Positions 33,610-45,817 of a DNA stretch of 64,000 bases are shown here, one piece after another. Origin of the DNA: Torymus aiolomorphi (taxonomy: Eukaryota; Arthropoda; Insecta; Hymenoptera; Torymidae); contig CM070873.1 in NCBI GenBank assembly GCA_036365515.1, positions 192,316,604 through 192,380,603 on the forward strand, in the 5' to 3' direction. The position numbers and the translations under genes were made by a program. Each line of letters opens with the position of its first letter. The stretch's first letter is position 1. A model generated the notes under the pieces. It had not been told where the DNA came from, made no database searches, and saw only the letters and a program-made list of their open reading frames with translations.

Positions 33610-34586
33610 TGTTTGGGAATTCAGTAATTTGAATTCCCGCGGTTATGCTCAGCTCGGTACGACTCACGGCGCTGCCACGGCGCGGCAGCACCTCGCAGCC
33701 TCTCGGCGGAACAGCCGAGACACTACACTGATTCACAAGGTAAATTCGCGCTGTTTCGGTCTCTCTCGCTCTCTCACATGCAAATGTGAGAGAGATTGTG
33801 ATTTGATTCGCGAAGTGAATCGTGAAGGCCAAGAAGACGGAAGCGTTCAAGGCCTCGCTCTCTCTGAATTCAGCCGTGCCACGAGGCATCATCTCTCCAC
33901 TGCGCACCTGAAAATCTCATCGGTATCTCTCAACGGATTTCACTGGCTCAAATCGACACTGGATCAACTCACCACAGGCTCTACTCAATCTCTCACTGGA
34001 AACTCGCATCACCCTTCACTCACGCAATACTCAAGGTGCAAAGACGATTAGTACAATCGACTCTATTGCAAGGTAAAATCTCTCACAATACTAGAGGTTA
34101 TGTTGCCAACCACGTGTTGGCACCGGCGGCAAGTGTAACAGTGAACATGTATGAATTAGAAAAACTCAAGGCAGCAATTCAATTATAATTGTTTGCCATT
34201 GCTCATTTTAACAGCTTCATTGTGTGTGAGCCCAGGAGGGAGTGTCAGGAAATACTCAAGCGACTATCAACGGACAATCTCATTTCAGTTGCAGACAGAC
34301 TCAAAACTCACAGGTTGGTTGTCTCTAGTAAGAGATTACTACTCCATTATTGATGTGCACTCATAGTTTGGAATTGCGGACACACTACTCAAATACAAAT
34401 CATTAACCTCAGTGTAATTTAAACTCCTTTTTCAATTTATGTTAATTTTCAACGAATTTATAATTAATTTAAGAAGTGACTTTTGTGAATATAGTTTCTA
34501 TTTTCAATGTACTTCTGTGTGTGACTTAAATTTATTTTAACACCCGCAGCATGTTTACTCACGTATAATTAAGGCTTACTCAAACA
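33610..34586 (+). repeat. BEL 3' LTR (977 bp)
   Basis: Nearly identical to the 5' LTR, with the same termini. It is followed by CTAGT, the target duplication. Confidence 0.95.
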
Positions 34587-35376
34587 CTAGTGTTTTCACT
34601 CAACTTAGCTTTCATAAAATGGGAGAGAAATGGATAATTTCCAGCAGGGCTATGATTTACTACGTATAGAAGTACTTACTTATTATAGAAGAAAATAAAA
34701 TAAAGATGGGAATAAAATATATTACTTTTAAATATATTAAAAACTGTGTTATTTGCTCTGTGGGTAAGCAACGAACACCGAAGTTGACTTGCACAGGCGA
34801 CGAAGCATGAGAAAGTATGGTTAGCGTAGCCTACCGCGAGGGGGCACAGTAACTAAATACATTCATGAAAACTTGTCCAGTTACTGTGTACAGTAATAGA
34901 AACATGCTGAAAATTCGTTTTAGTTACTGGATTATATTAAATTAAACAATAATTTTAATCAAAACTACTTTTTTATTGTTCTTTTGTCAACTAGAGGGGT
35001 TTTATAAACATTAAGTGTATTTTTTTATTATGAAAAATGTTATTTTTATAGTTTTTCAATCAGTTTTGTATAGGCATATTCTTAAGCGTTTCGATAAGAA
35101 AATCATAGAAATCGTAATGAGAAATTTAATAAATTATTTTAAATATATTATAAGAATAATTAAGTCATACTGTATATAAAAATTTAGATATTTATGATTA
35201 AATATGATTATACTCTACTATAAATGAAAATGATTTAAGGGCACAGTAACTGAAGCGAGCACAGTAACTGGCACACTTACCCTAGGTAGGTACATTAAAA
35301 AAAAAAATTAAAAATCGGTTGATTCTACGCTGAGATATTTTATTTTGAAAAAAAAATGCAGTTTGGGCCCACTGTG

Positions 35377-35579
35377 CGCCGTCTTGTGTGGTAAGGCTTA
35401 GTAGCTCCGGCCTAGTCAGGAATGTCATGCGAACTAGGCGCGCGCTCAACAATAATTATTTGACAACTAATGATATTGATTCCGAGCTGCTTGGCCCGGC
35501 ATCGTCCGCCTGTATGTCAAACAACAAAATATTCATCAACGAAAAGTTAACACATGAGAAGTTCCAGGCTTCGATATGA
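35377..35579 (+). pseudogene. LINE ORF1 C-terminal piece
   Basis: The open stretch reads SGLVRNVMRTRRALNNNYLT and MSNNKIFINEKLTHEKFQAS before a stop. The IFINE.LT pattern is typical of the C-terminal domain of LINE ORF1 proteins. It is the continuation of the piece at 26077-26295 on the other side of the large foldback. The 3' untranslated part and the (ATCT)n tail follow up to 35861. Confidence 0.5.
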
Positions 35580-35861
35580 TTTTGTTTACTGTGATAGAAA
35601 TTGTGATATCTTTACTCCTTTATCTATTTATTTTTTATTTTCTAGTCGTAATTCCAGCTGTGATATTTACAATATAAGTGTTAAAGTCCTCGTCGACAGT
35701 GTTAAAATAGGCTTTTCTTTGTACACTTCATTGTATTTTATTGACTTGTTATTTTAAATTACGCCATATATACTTGAGTATTATTTATGCCTGTATTAAA
35801 CATGTACTATCGGTATTGGAGTTTTGCCGCGAAGGTGAATAAACATCTATCTATCTATCTC

Positions 35862-36890
35862 CCTCTCCATCTCTTCGAGTATGCATTAAATGAAAGATTT
35901 ATTTACTACGACACTATAACTATATGTATATATATATATATATATATATGACCGGTTCTCTGCCATATCACAGATGAAAATTTTTTTTTTTTTTGCTTAA
36001 ATTTTTTTACACATTGTACACTATATTTTGAACTACCCTGAATTTTTTCAGATTTTTTTGCAATTATTTTCGGAGCTACAAATCATCAAAGTAGCACATT
36101 TTATGAATTTTCATGATTTTTAGCAATTTTCAAACTTATTTTACTTATAATAGATGCATTCTACAAAAAAAATCATGAAAGGGCTTTTTGTCCCAAAAAA
36201 TCTATATTTTGTGAAAATCTAGGTGACATAGGTACAGTGGTACTTTACACTGTGATGAGACCATTTAAATGTTAAAAATTGAGTTTTCATAAGGAGCGCT
36301 CATCGACTCAGCTCCACAAAAAATCAGGAGCACAGCTAGAATACGCAGAAATATTATGCCACTTGTCCTGGAATGAGAAAAGCTCTCATTTTTCCTAAAA
36401 AAATTAAAATGTCATCAATTACATGAAATATCTGATTCTTATGCATGTTCCTTCATGTTCATTTATCACTTTTTCCTTCCAGGAACACTTTTAGTATTAT
36501 TCTTGCTTAATATTGGTAAAATGGTAATAAACATTATTAATATTACAAAAACATGAATATAATTTTTAATGTCATCCAGTATATCGATCAACCATAAAAT
36601 TATTGTTGATATTTTTTCAGGCTTATTTTTTAAATTTGATTCTGATATCCACAATATTAAATATACTTAACTGATGTATATGCAACATAAAATATTAATT
36701 TTTCTTATATATTAAACATAATGCTGTTGAGTTATTAAATAATGTCTGTAAACATCAAAAATTTTATTAAATATTATGAAATATGCAGCAGTTGTTCCCA
36801 TAGTTGCACTAAAACTTAAAATCATATAATTTCAAGATATTTTATAATATTTACTTAATATTACGTGTGGATAATTACTTACACAAAGTT
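35862..36890. other. AT-rich stretch without a recognised gene
   Basis: It contains a short (TA)n tract at 35928-35949 and T- and A-rich DNA. I see no gene, inverted repeat or conserved motif. Confidence 0.5.
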
Positions 36891-38880
36891 ATTTACTCCT
36901 AAAATATATATAATTTAAGCTATGTCGTATAAAAATTCATCAAGTCATTCTATTGCTACGTCTGTGACGTATCTCTAAAATTAAAATCTATATTCATATT
37001 CTCATCAGTAATTTCCTGACCTATAAAATGATGTATTTGCGAATTTAAACGACACAGCATTTCGACAACGCAACCGCGTGACGTAGCGAGCCACCAACTT
37101 CGCGAAGGCGTACGCGTGTTGTAATTTTGTGCACTCAGCATTTCTCAACTTCGAAATCGAACGATTTACGCCAAAATGTTTACTAAATTTGTTTAAAAAG
37201 ATGATTTTGATCCATCGTCAAAATCATCTTTAACCTAATTTAATCGCTTAATAAATACGGCGATTTGCGCCATACAAACTAGTTATTCGCGCACAGATCG
37301 CGAACTCCGTACCACTCCAGCCGACAATAGGAGTAGCGATTATTGTTGTACAGGCCAATACAAGCCAAATCAGATTTCATATAAATTTTATACATCAATA
37401 AATTGAATAATTTATCTACAAAATTGATCATCAGTCTAATTATTTACGAGAGATCACCTCAAGGACGAAAGGTAATATAAACCAAATATCAATTGAATAT
37501 ATATATATATATATCATTCAATATAAAAATATAATCAATTCAATAAATATAAGAGTAAATTCCTCGATTTTCGAGACGTAACAGTGGTTCCGGTACGAAT
37601 CGAACATTAGTTCATTAGACTGTTTAAAATAAAAGAATAAAATAACTATTTTTCGGAACGTAATAGTGGTTCCGGTACAAATCGAACATTTTATAGTTCA
37701 CTAGATTATTTGAAATAAAAAAAATAAAATAACTATTTTCCGGAACGTAACAGTTGTTCTGGTACAAATCGAACGAAATCAGTTTAATCAAACTATAAAC
37801 GTTTTCAAATAAGCTCTTGAAAGACGAGGAAAATATTCTTATATAAATACAACTAACATAGAATAAGTCCGAGCTTCTTGCTTTGCAGTAAGAAGTTGGG
37901 GGGATCATTATAGCATGAATCGCCCAAACTTCAGAAGATAAGCAAGTACGGCTCGTCGAGTTATTAACAACAAATTATATAACAAATTATAGCTGAAATA
38001 GCAAGTGAAAAGATAAATTTACAGAGTGAAATCAAGATATATTAAGCGAAAAATAATAGCAGTCTAATACAAATAAGAAATTGAAAAAAAAATCAATTAT
38101 AAAAAGATATAAAAGTAAAACCAAAAGAAAATACTACAATATATAAACAAAATATCATAATAACAATTTATAATTACAAAAATTAAGAATAATGATCACA
38201 TAAATCGAAAATACATCACGCGAAAAATAAACATAGAATAACGATCAACGCAGCTCAAGAAAACGAATAATAATATTAAACAAATTGATCAATTAAATAA
38301 TAATTGCATAAATAAACATTACATTTTAAATAATAAAAGATAAAACACTAAAAACTAAGCAAACGGAAAAGATTTATAAAAGTGACAAATAAATAAATAA
38401 ATAAATTATATCGTGAAATAAACAATTACAAAATATATACAGAAAAATAGTTGAACTAATAATAAAAACGTATTTTAAAAGAAATATTAAGTATATCATA
38501 AGCAAGAGAGTAATATGTCATGTCATATCAGAAAGACATAGGAAATAAGGGAAACAAAGGGATTATAACCAGACAGACGACACAACGCAAACCAGAACTA
38601 AAAAAGCAAGTAGATGATATAAATAAACAAACGAACATTTTTGAAAGAAGACCAAAAGTACCAAGATCACATCCAAATACACAATTAAATAAAACTTCAT
38701 CAGATATTTACGTTAACATACCACGGGACTCAAAAACAGAGGAAAATACGGAAATAGTTTGAATTCCATCAACTTCAAAGATAGAACCTAACGAACTAAA
38801 TGCACAAACTTCAGTTAATTTAAACAAAAATCAGAATATTACCCTACTGAAAAAAATCATAATTTTTATTTAGATGGTAT
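36890..38880 (+). mobile_element. 5' end of an LTR retroelement (partial)
   Basis: A region with LTR character (about 36890-37580) is followed by a sequence that fits a primer-binding site, TGGTTCCGGTACGAATCGAA, the complement of a tRNA 3' end including CCA. A long A-rich leader follows, as in retroelement RNA. A reading from 38520 to 38762 (KKQVDDINKQTNIFERRPKV) may be a gag start. Nothing further of the element is found after about 38880, and no second LTR. LTR borders are not determined. Confidence 0.45.
37573..37790 (+). repeat. three tandem copies of the primer-binding-site region
   Basis: Units of about 85 bp repeat the core GTAACAGTGGTTCCGGTAC followed by AAATCGAAC, starting near 37575, 37657 and 37744. 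The second and third carry changes in the TGGTTCC part. Between cores there is AATAAAATAACTATTTT-like sequence. The repeat spans the proposed LTR/leader border. Confidence 0.8.
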
Positions 38881-38929
38881 CATTGTATTAATAGGTGAAT
38901 TTTATGTATATTATTATTATTTTCTTCAG

Positions 38930-39295
38930 ATAATAGTACATTTCGACACGGGTGGGGAAGTCGATTATTTAGCCACACCACCTAAATAATCGACTTACGC
39001 ACTAGTTTCGAACGGTATTTTATACCACGAGCGCCGAAAAATCATATCAAAGTTGTGATTTTGAGGTTAGAGTGGTATAAAGAATATTATACTATGCGCC
39101 TAGCGAGAAAAGTAGATCATTGTCTCCCGCGAGGGACACTTGCTGTTCGAGGGCAACGAGGGAAGCCACTTGCCAATAGCCCTCATCGCTTCTGAGTGTA
39201 ATATGCAACTTCTTCGCATACCCGGCGGAAAGTTTTTTGTGTTTATTCCCTGATTTCATGGCAAAGAATAAACACAATACTATATGCCAAGGTAT
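38930..39295. repeat. hairpin-family repeat
   Basis: It starts TAGTACATTTCGACACGGGT. It contains an exact inverted pair, AAGTCGATTATTTAG and CTAAATAATCGACTT (38970-39000), then GAATATTATACTATGCGCCTAGCGAG. It shares its head with the repeats at 41597, 46194 and 52578. Confidence 0.6.
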
Positions 39296-39659
39296 GCTAA
39301 AAATAAAATAAACATTTAAATATTGTAAGCTGTTGTAATATCAGTAATGGGAAATTTACATATTTAATTTATAAAAAATATCTATAATTTATAACTTAAT
39401 TTATTTATTATTTAGCAGTTTAACACAGCTTATAAATGAAAAATAACAGTTTAAAGAAACATTTGTGCGATAATATATATAATTTATATAATAATTATAA
39501 TTATTTGAAGTATTACATTTTTAAAAATGATCAATTTAATTGAAGATAGATAACTTTATTTTTATAAGTAACAATTATAATGTTCCGACACAAGTGTAAG
39601 TAAATAATCGAGACATGTAACATACTTGCAAAATTAGAATTAGATCATTGATGATAGTT

Positions 39660-39957
39660 TGCTTAATGTAGAAAAAGAAGAAACGATGTTCAACGAGCCT
39701 CGTGCTCGCGCTCTCGACGCCGACCCGTCATAGCAAATTCACACGAAGCCGGCGCCGAGGGCGCCCACGTGTCCTCGATTTTAGCAGCTAGGAGAACAGT
39801 TGCAACGACGACGGCGACAATTCGTCAAGGCAATATCTTGGCGATGATGACCCTGTTGAAAGTACTGAGAATCTTGTGAAGTTTCAGACAGAACCTCAAA
39901 TCCAACCAAAAAATCCCAATCCTCTTACAAAATTTCTAAGGAGTGACAAAAAAAAGT
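39660..39957 (+). other. GC-rich, coding-like remnant
   Basis: A short GC-rich patch (39690-39830) is followed by an open reading DDDPVESTENLVKFQTEPQI and NPNPLTKFLRSDKKK, ending in a stop. It could be the last exon of a gene or of a TE, but I recognise nothing. No matching upstream exon was found. Confidence 0.25.
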
Positions 39958-40188
39958 AACTTACTTAATGATAATAATAATATGTTTAAAAAATTATACA
40001 TTCTCACACTCTTTTTATACATGAAATTCTTTAAAATAATAGTTGTTATTATTTAACACACAATATTTGTAATAACCAATATCACTACCAGTTATAAAAA
40101 TGTTTGTTTACTCTATAGTATAAAAATGTATGTTTTAAAATACTGTAGACTAAGAAGGTGATTATTAATCTACATGGAGAAAAATGTT

Positions 40189-40392
40189 CTATTAAAAATT
40201 ACTATGTTTTATTAGAACCGGGGACAAACTTGCATTCTCAAAAAAATTACTATGTACTCTAGTAAAAATTGCTATCTTTATAGTAATTTTAACTACATTT
40301 ATAGCAATTAATTTTTGCTAGAAAACAGTAATTTTTTTTAAGAATTCAAGTTTGTCCCCCGATTACAATAAAACATAGTAATTTGATATAGA
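40189..40392. mobile_element. palindromic MITE, about 200 bp
   Basis: The outer arms ATTACTATGTTTTATT and its complement and the inner arms GGGGACAAACTTG and CAAGTTTGTCCCC pair, with further pairing toward the centre. No coding capacity. Confidence 0.8.
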
Positions 40393-41596
40393 ACAGCTTT
40401 CTCCGTGTCCTAACATAAGTTCACTTCTTCGCACATAAGTCCTAAATTAAAAGAGACATGAATGAATTGTTATAATACCAGACTCGAATATGACAATGTT
40501 CTATTATGCTGAAAGATATTCTATAAAAGTATGCGTATTGACATAAGTTATGTCTGCTTTTAATTTTCTTGTAATGAGAACTTATATTTATCTTTTTCCT
40601 GTTAAAATCAATCTCTTTATTATAATCATCTATCTTAGAAAAATAAGCCAAAAAATTCCATTGATTTTATCACTAGAAAATAAGGAGCATTCTGGACTGT
40701 ACTTATACATATGTATAAGCTTCGGATGATAGCTAGTACGAAAGAGCATTTCTTATATAGCAGCGCGCATGATAGCGCCCGCCTGCTTTTCTTGAATGAA
40801 TTGACTAAACAGCTGTTTGAACGTGCGCGCTGCTATAAGTACAGTCGTGTCACCCTTCTCGGCGTGTTCCCAGCATCCCGGTTGAAAACCACAGATAAAA
40901 TACAATAAAAAAAATTTTGTATATGTTTCCATACGGTTTCTGCACCAGGAATACCAAATAGAGGATTATAAAAAAAATATCTTATAAGAAGTTATCAGCT
41001 ATTTCATATACAATAAAATAATTTCTATCTGATTGTATGAGGTATATACAATAATATATTAATAGGATTTTATAAGACATATCTATTTATGCGTGTTTAT
41101 AAGCTAATGCTTATAAGTTGAAAAACTCATAAGAATTGCTAATTAACTTTATCAGACTGTATTAGGTTAATGAAATATACATACTATTTATTGTTTTGTT
41201 TATTCGTTCATATAGGTCATAGCCAATAAACTTTTGACGTTGTTTATTTGTAAAAGTATATAAATTTCTAAATTTCTACATTAATTTTTATCGTAGTTTA
41301 TTGGAGAAGACTCATAAAATGTAGTTGTTCCTATAGTACTTTAATGGTTTACGCAGATTGGCATAATATTAAATAATCTTCGTTTATTGGATTAAATAAG
41401 TTATACAGGATAAACTAAGGGAATAAAGTCGTGGTTTTTATTCGCAAAGGCAGATATTTTTATAGTATTTTTTATTGTAATTGACTGAAATTGTACAAAT
41501 TTATATGAATCTGACTCAACTTTTATTGGGGAAAACTCATAAAATTGAGTCGTTCTTATAGTACTTCAGTGGTTTATGCAGATTGACATAATATTA

Positions 41597-41906
41597 TAGT
41601 ACATTACGATACGTGTGACCTAGGTAGCACTTTTTTGCACGGCGTGAAATTAGGGCCCGAGCGCAGCGAGGGTCATAATTACGCCGTGCAGAGTGCTCTT
41701 AGGTCACGAGTATCGTATACTATTTTATATCACTGCCTGCCCTAAGCCCGCTGTCACGCCTATCCGTGCCCTAAGTAGTCCTTTTTTGCACCGTGAGGTT
41801 AGCGCACGAGCGTAGCGAGTGTGATAAACACGGTGCAAAAAAGTACTACTTAGGTCACAGATAGGCGTGACCTAAGTGCGGGCTTAGGTCACGCAGTGCT
41901 ATAAAA
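41597..41906. mobile_element. nested-hairpin element of the CGAGCG-AGCGAG family
   Basis: It begins TAGTACATTACGATACGTGT and ends CACGCAGTGCTATAAA. Two hairpins are visible. The first has GCACGGCGT/ACGCCGTGC stems around CCCGAGCGCAGCGAGGG. The second has CACGCCTATCC/GATAGGCGTG outer stems and GCACCGTG/CACGGTGC inner stems around CGAGCGTAGCGAG. Neighbouring satellite units give the empty site, with TA at the junction. Confidence 0.8.
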
Positions 41907-42202
41907 TAATCTTCATTTATCGGATTATATTAGTTGCATAGGATAAACTACGCGAATATCATCGTGGTTTTTATTTGCAAACGCAGATATTTTTATAATA
42001 TTCTTTTATCGTAATTGATTGAAATTTGAGCATAAATTTATATGAATCTGAATAAACTTTTATTGGGGAAGACTCATAAAATGCAATTCTTCTTGTAGTA
42101 GTACTTTAATGGTTTACGCAGATTGGCATAATATTAAATAATCTTCGTTTATTGGATTAAATAAGTTATACAGGATAAACTATATATGCGAATATCATCG
42201 TG

Positions 42203-42325
42203 TTTTGCTTCCTCATAGAGGAAGCTTTGTAATAGTAAAATTTTAAGTTTCGTTAAATCGCTCTAGAAACATGATTAGAGGTGTTAGAAGTTTGTATCAC
42301 ATGATTTTAGGAAATGTCTGTATGG

Positions 42326-42377
<52 letters not shown>

Positions 42378-44086
42378 ATACCGCTTTATTTTCGGATCTA
42401 CGCGGTCGATTTTAACCGGACGGGTCTCATTTTTTTTGTTTTTTGATTCCGAATTCGGGAAAAAAATAATTTTATACGACTTACTGATTTGTTTTTGTTT
42501 TATGTTGAATTTTTCATTTTCGAAAAATTTATTTTTGATTTTTTTTAATGATTGGATTTAAATTTTATAATCGGATAGGTAGCGTTCGAAAGAGCATAAA
42601 AAAACCTATATTTTCAAAAAAAAAAATTTCTCTAGCTATCACGGTTATTTTGTTATTAACAAAAACGTGTTTTTTCTTTAAATGCTTATAACTTCCAAAC
42701 TAAATGGTCAATTTTTTTGAGAGAAATCATGATAATGGAGATTATGAATAGCTATAATCTGTATAAAATTGAATCCATTCTACAGGTTAGTTTTTGAGAA
42801 AAAAATTAAAAAATGAAAAAAACGTGTTTTAGGTGGCGACAATTTACGGGAGTAAAATTATGTTAATCGCTTCAAAATTCCTTGTAGAGGTAGATTTTTG
42901 GTTGCCACCTGCACCTTTCTTTGGGATAGATGATTGGTTCATAAATTTCAGAGATTTTTGAGGTTAAAATTTTTGTTACCTCTTTTTTGAATCGTAATTT
43001 CTCGAGAACGGCTGTATGTATCAGAATGGGATGGGCAGCATTTAAAAGAGAATTAAAATACCTATATTTTCTAAAAAAAAAAAAAGTTTCTAGCTATCAC
43101 GGTTCTTTTTTTATTAACAAAAACGTAAAACATGAAAAATGAAAAAATGAGTTTTGTATGTCCAACGATTCCGGAGGGAAAATTGTCGTAATTTCTTCAA
43201 AATTCCTTGTGGAGGTAGATTTTGGATAGCTCTTGGTCGAGTTCTTTGGGCAAAATAATTGGTCCATAAATTTCAGAGATATTTGAGGTTAAAAATTAAA
43301 AAATTTTTTTTTTTAAATCGTAATTTCTCGAGAACGGTTCAATGAATCAGCTACAGATTTCTAGACAATTTTGTATGTGATATAGATATTATGTATGTGA
43401 ATTTTCATCAAGATCGTACGATTACTTTTTGATATTCAAAATTTTCCTATTTTACAAAGTTATTTTATTTGTCGCCTGATAGCTAGTGAAAACTTGTTTT
43501 AATTTTTTTTAAATTTGGCGGAGATTTTTGCTTCCTCATATTTAATTTGGCGGAGATGTAGAGTGTATATTATTTATTATATGCGTTTTTAGAGTAAAAG
43601 AATTTGTTTATGAATTTCAGAGATATTCGTGGTTAAAACTGATTTATAGCATTCTTTTCAAATCGTAATTTATTGGATATATCTATACTAGAAAATGGAA
43701 AAACACGTGCTATGCGTGTATGTTGTTTACTTGCTTTTGTTTTTTATTGAGGGTAATTTACAGTGCGATCAAGTTTTAACCACTTATTATACTCATTGAT
43801 GAATATATTTGGTTAAAATTTCAAAAGATTATCTTTATTTTACTCAAAATATCAAAATTTTTTGTATAGAACATTGATTGGGAAAAAGTTTGCATTTTAC
43901 TTGCAGAATATGCCAGTATTTTTGTTGTAACCTTTTTGGAAAGTCTCTTGAAAATATATATTAATTTATTACGAATATTCATAAAGAAAATTGGGTATGA
44001 AACAATTAATTATTGTTATAAAAAATTTAAAAAAAAATGAATAAATACATTATTTTGAGGAAGCTAAGTGCCAATGTATTGGCAGC
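42203..44086. mobile_element. insertion in the satellite, GCTTCCTCA ends, with internal repeats
   Basis: The satellite sequence breaks off at 42202 and resumes at 44087. Near the ends lie GCTTCCTCA and TGAGGAAGC. Inside are a (GT)n tract (42328-42372) and diverged repeats of CTAGCTATCACGGTT (42632 and 43093), TTCAAAATTCCTTGT (two copies) and TCGTAATTTCTCGAGAACGG (42993 and 43318). There is no coding stretch. Confidence 0.55.
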
Positions 44087-44297
44087 GGTTTTTTATTCGC
44101 AAGCGCAGATATTTTCATAATATACTTTTATTGTAATCGATTGAAATTTGAGCATAAATTTATATTAATCTAAATAAACTTTTATTAGAGCAAACTCATA
44201 CAATTCGGTTGTTCCTATATACTGTAATAGCTTATGTAAAAAAATATTTATATAAAAAAAACCATTTTTATCGAAGTATATTATCTCAACTAACAAA

Positions 44298-44722
44298 TTA
44301 AACACAAACTTTATCTTTGTCTATCTCGTCCTCACTACTACTGTTGTCACTTTCCTTATTATCTTCACTATCATCTGCTGTAGATTTATCATCATCGTCA
44401 TCTTCATTACTTGCATTTTCATCGTCATCTTCATTCCCCGCATTTTCATCGTCATCTTCATCGTCATCTTTATTATTCTCATTTTCATCATCTTTATTAC
44501 CCTCATTTACATCGTCATCTTTGTTACCCTCATTTTCATCGTCACTAGATTTAGCTGAAGTTTCTGACACTTTCTGTGCTGTTTGTTCTTTCTTATCAGA
44601 TCTCTTTTTTCGATTGAAATCGCAGATTTTTTGAGCTATATAAGATCCGACATGTTTTTTTTCAATGGCAATGTCGACGTCATTTAATTTTTTTTCGGTT
44701 TTTAAGTAATACTCAAAAATTC
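44298..44722 (-). CDS. BEN gene last exon: end of BEN domain and acidic tail
   Basis: After the GTTACAG acceptor the frame continues the BEN domain (IFEYYLKTEKKLNDVDIAIE, GSYIAQKICDFNRKKRSDKK). It then runs into repeats of Asp, Glu and Asn (GNKDDDVNEGNKDDENENNK) and ends DEIDKDKVCV. The acidic repeats arise from a GATGAC-rich stretch and could vary in length. Confidence 0.8.
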
Positions 44723-45786
44723 CTGTAACATTAAAATATTATAGGTACAATTTAAGGGGAAAGGGGGGGGAGGTCCGTTTTATAAAACTCTTCCTTTTTT
44801 TTATTAAGATATCGAATTTCAAAACATTGAAACATTTTAATATTTATACGTGCTTATTTTGACTTAATTTGAGAATTCATACATAGATGTTGAAATTAGA
44901 GAAAAATTATGTTTCTATATTCATTTTACCGAATATATTTAAATCAAAAATACAATTTTCAACTATATGCTTTATAGTATCATTTTTATTGTACATTTTA
45001 AAACCACCGTATGCTTATAAGCTAAAATAGCCATTACTGGGACAGTAACAAATACTACTAATAATTTAATATACACGAACTCAAATCACAAAAGTAAAAA
45101 TTCTTAGATGATTTTTAAGCTCTAATTTATTCAATTATACGATTTATTTTGATTTAAAACGTTGTGAATTTATAAAAAAATGTAATAAACAGTGCCCTTT
45201 CGAAATAGTGTATGTAAGAGAATCACAAATTGTCTCGCTATTGGTAGTTTGTCCCGCTTTCGGATGAATTTCGACTACCCATAAGATTAATATTGTCCCA
45301 GTATTGGACTTTTCGTTGTCCCACTTTAGGAATGATTTTAAGAAGCGCGACCCACTTAAGAGCTAATTATCAATTTAGAAAAATTTGTTTTTTTATGTAT
45401 ATACGACGTTATTAATGTTCACTTCTCTGTTAAATCAAATTAAATGATATATTAACTATCTATTGCAATAGTTATTTTACAAAGAAAATAACGATAAATA
45501 TTTCTAAATCTCATTTATACACATTTGTTTGCCGTAAGTGTCCTAGTATTGGCCATTTTACCTTATTTCAATTTAATTTTACAAAATTTTATGTAGAAAT
45601 TTCATTTATTCATTCGTTCCTCAATTTAACATTTTCCAAAAGTGACGAACGAGCACGCGAGGCGTTGACGCACCCTTTATTTCTTCGAGTGGGGTTTTTT
45701 TTTTATTTTCTCATTTTCACAATTTGATTAATACAAAAACGAAGTGGACATTTTGTAAATCGGACCCAACTCTTCCCTCAATTCAG

Positions 45787-45817
<31 letters not shown>

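Larger units (their letters stand above)
30140..34591 (+). mobile_element. BEL/Pao LTR retrotransposon, internally deleted
   Basis: Two LTRs (30145-31124 and 33610-34586) differ only by a few bases and small indels. They begin TGTTTGGG and end CAAACA. A CTAGT duplication flanks the element (30140-30144 and 34587-34591). A primer-binding site (TGGTCCTTCGAGCCGGA, about 31129) follows the left LTR. The internal part keeps the start of gag, then jumps to mid-pol, so capsid, protease and reverse transcriptase are absent. Very similar LTRs imply a recent insertion. It lies in the TA-target element. Confidence 0.95.
29600..35282. mobile_element. TA-target DNA element with CAGTTACTGTG subterminal repeats
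   Basis: The ends are GGGTAAGTGTGCCAGTTACT on the left and the complement of GGGTAAGTGTGCCAGTTACT on the right. TA flanks both sides (29598-29599 and 35283-35284). The left arm of the surrounding foldback keeps the empty site with a single TA. Inside are many copies of AGTTACTGTG, including a run of ATTACTGTGTGTCAGTTAGT-type repeats at 29820-29965 (about 50-bp period). Without the BEL element it would be about 1.2 kb, with no transposase. Confidence 0.88.
41285..44270. repeat. satellite-like tandem repeat (about 226-bp unit), interrupted twice
   Basis: Units containing TTATTGGRGAARACTCATAAA, GCAGATTGGCATAATATTAA and TTCGCAAGCGCAGATATTTT recur at about 41300, 41527, 42065 and 44185. The second unit is interrupted by the hairpin element at 41597-41906. 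The third is interrupted at 42203-44086. Subtracting the insertions leaves a regular spacing of 224-228 bp. Confidence 0.8.

Noticed and set aside
42271..42561. A 96-residue frame
   Set aside because: It starts in a (GT)n tract and continues into AT-rich, repeat-bearing DNA of an insertion.
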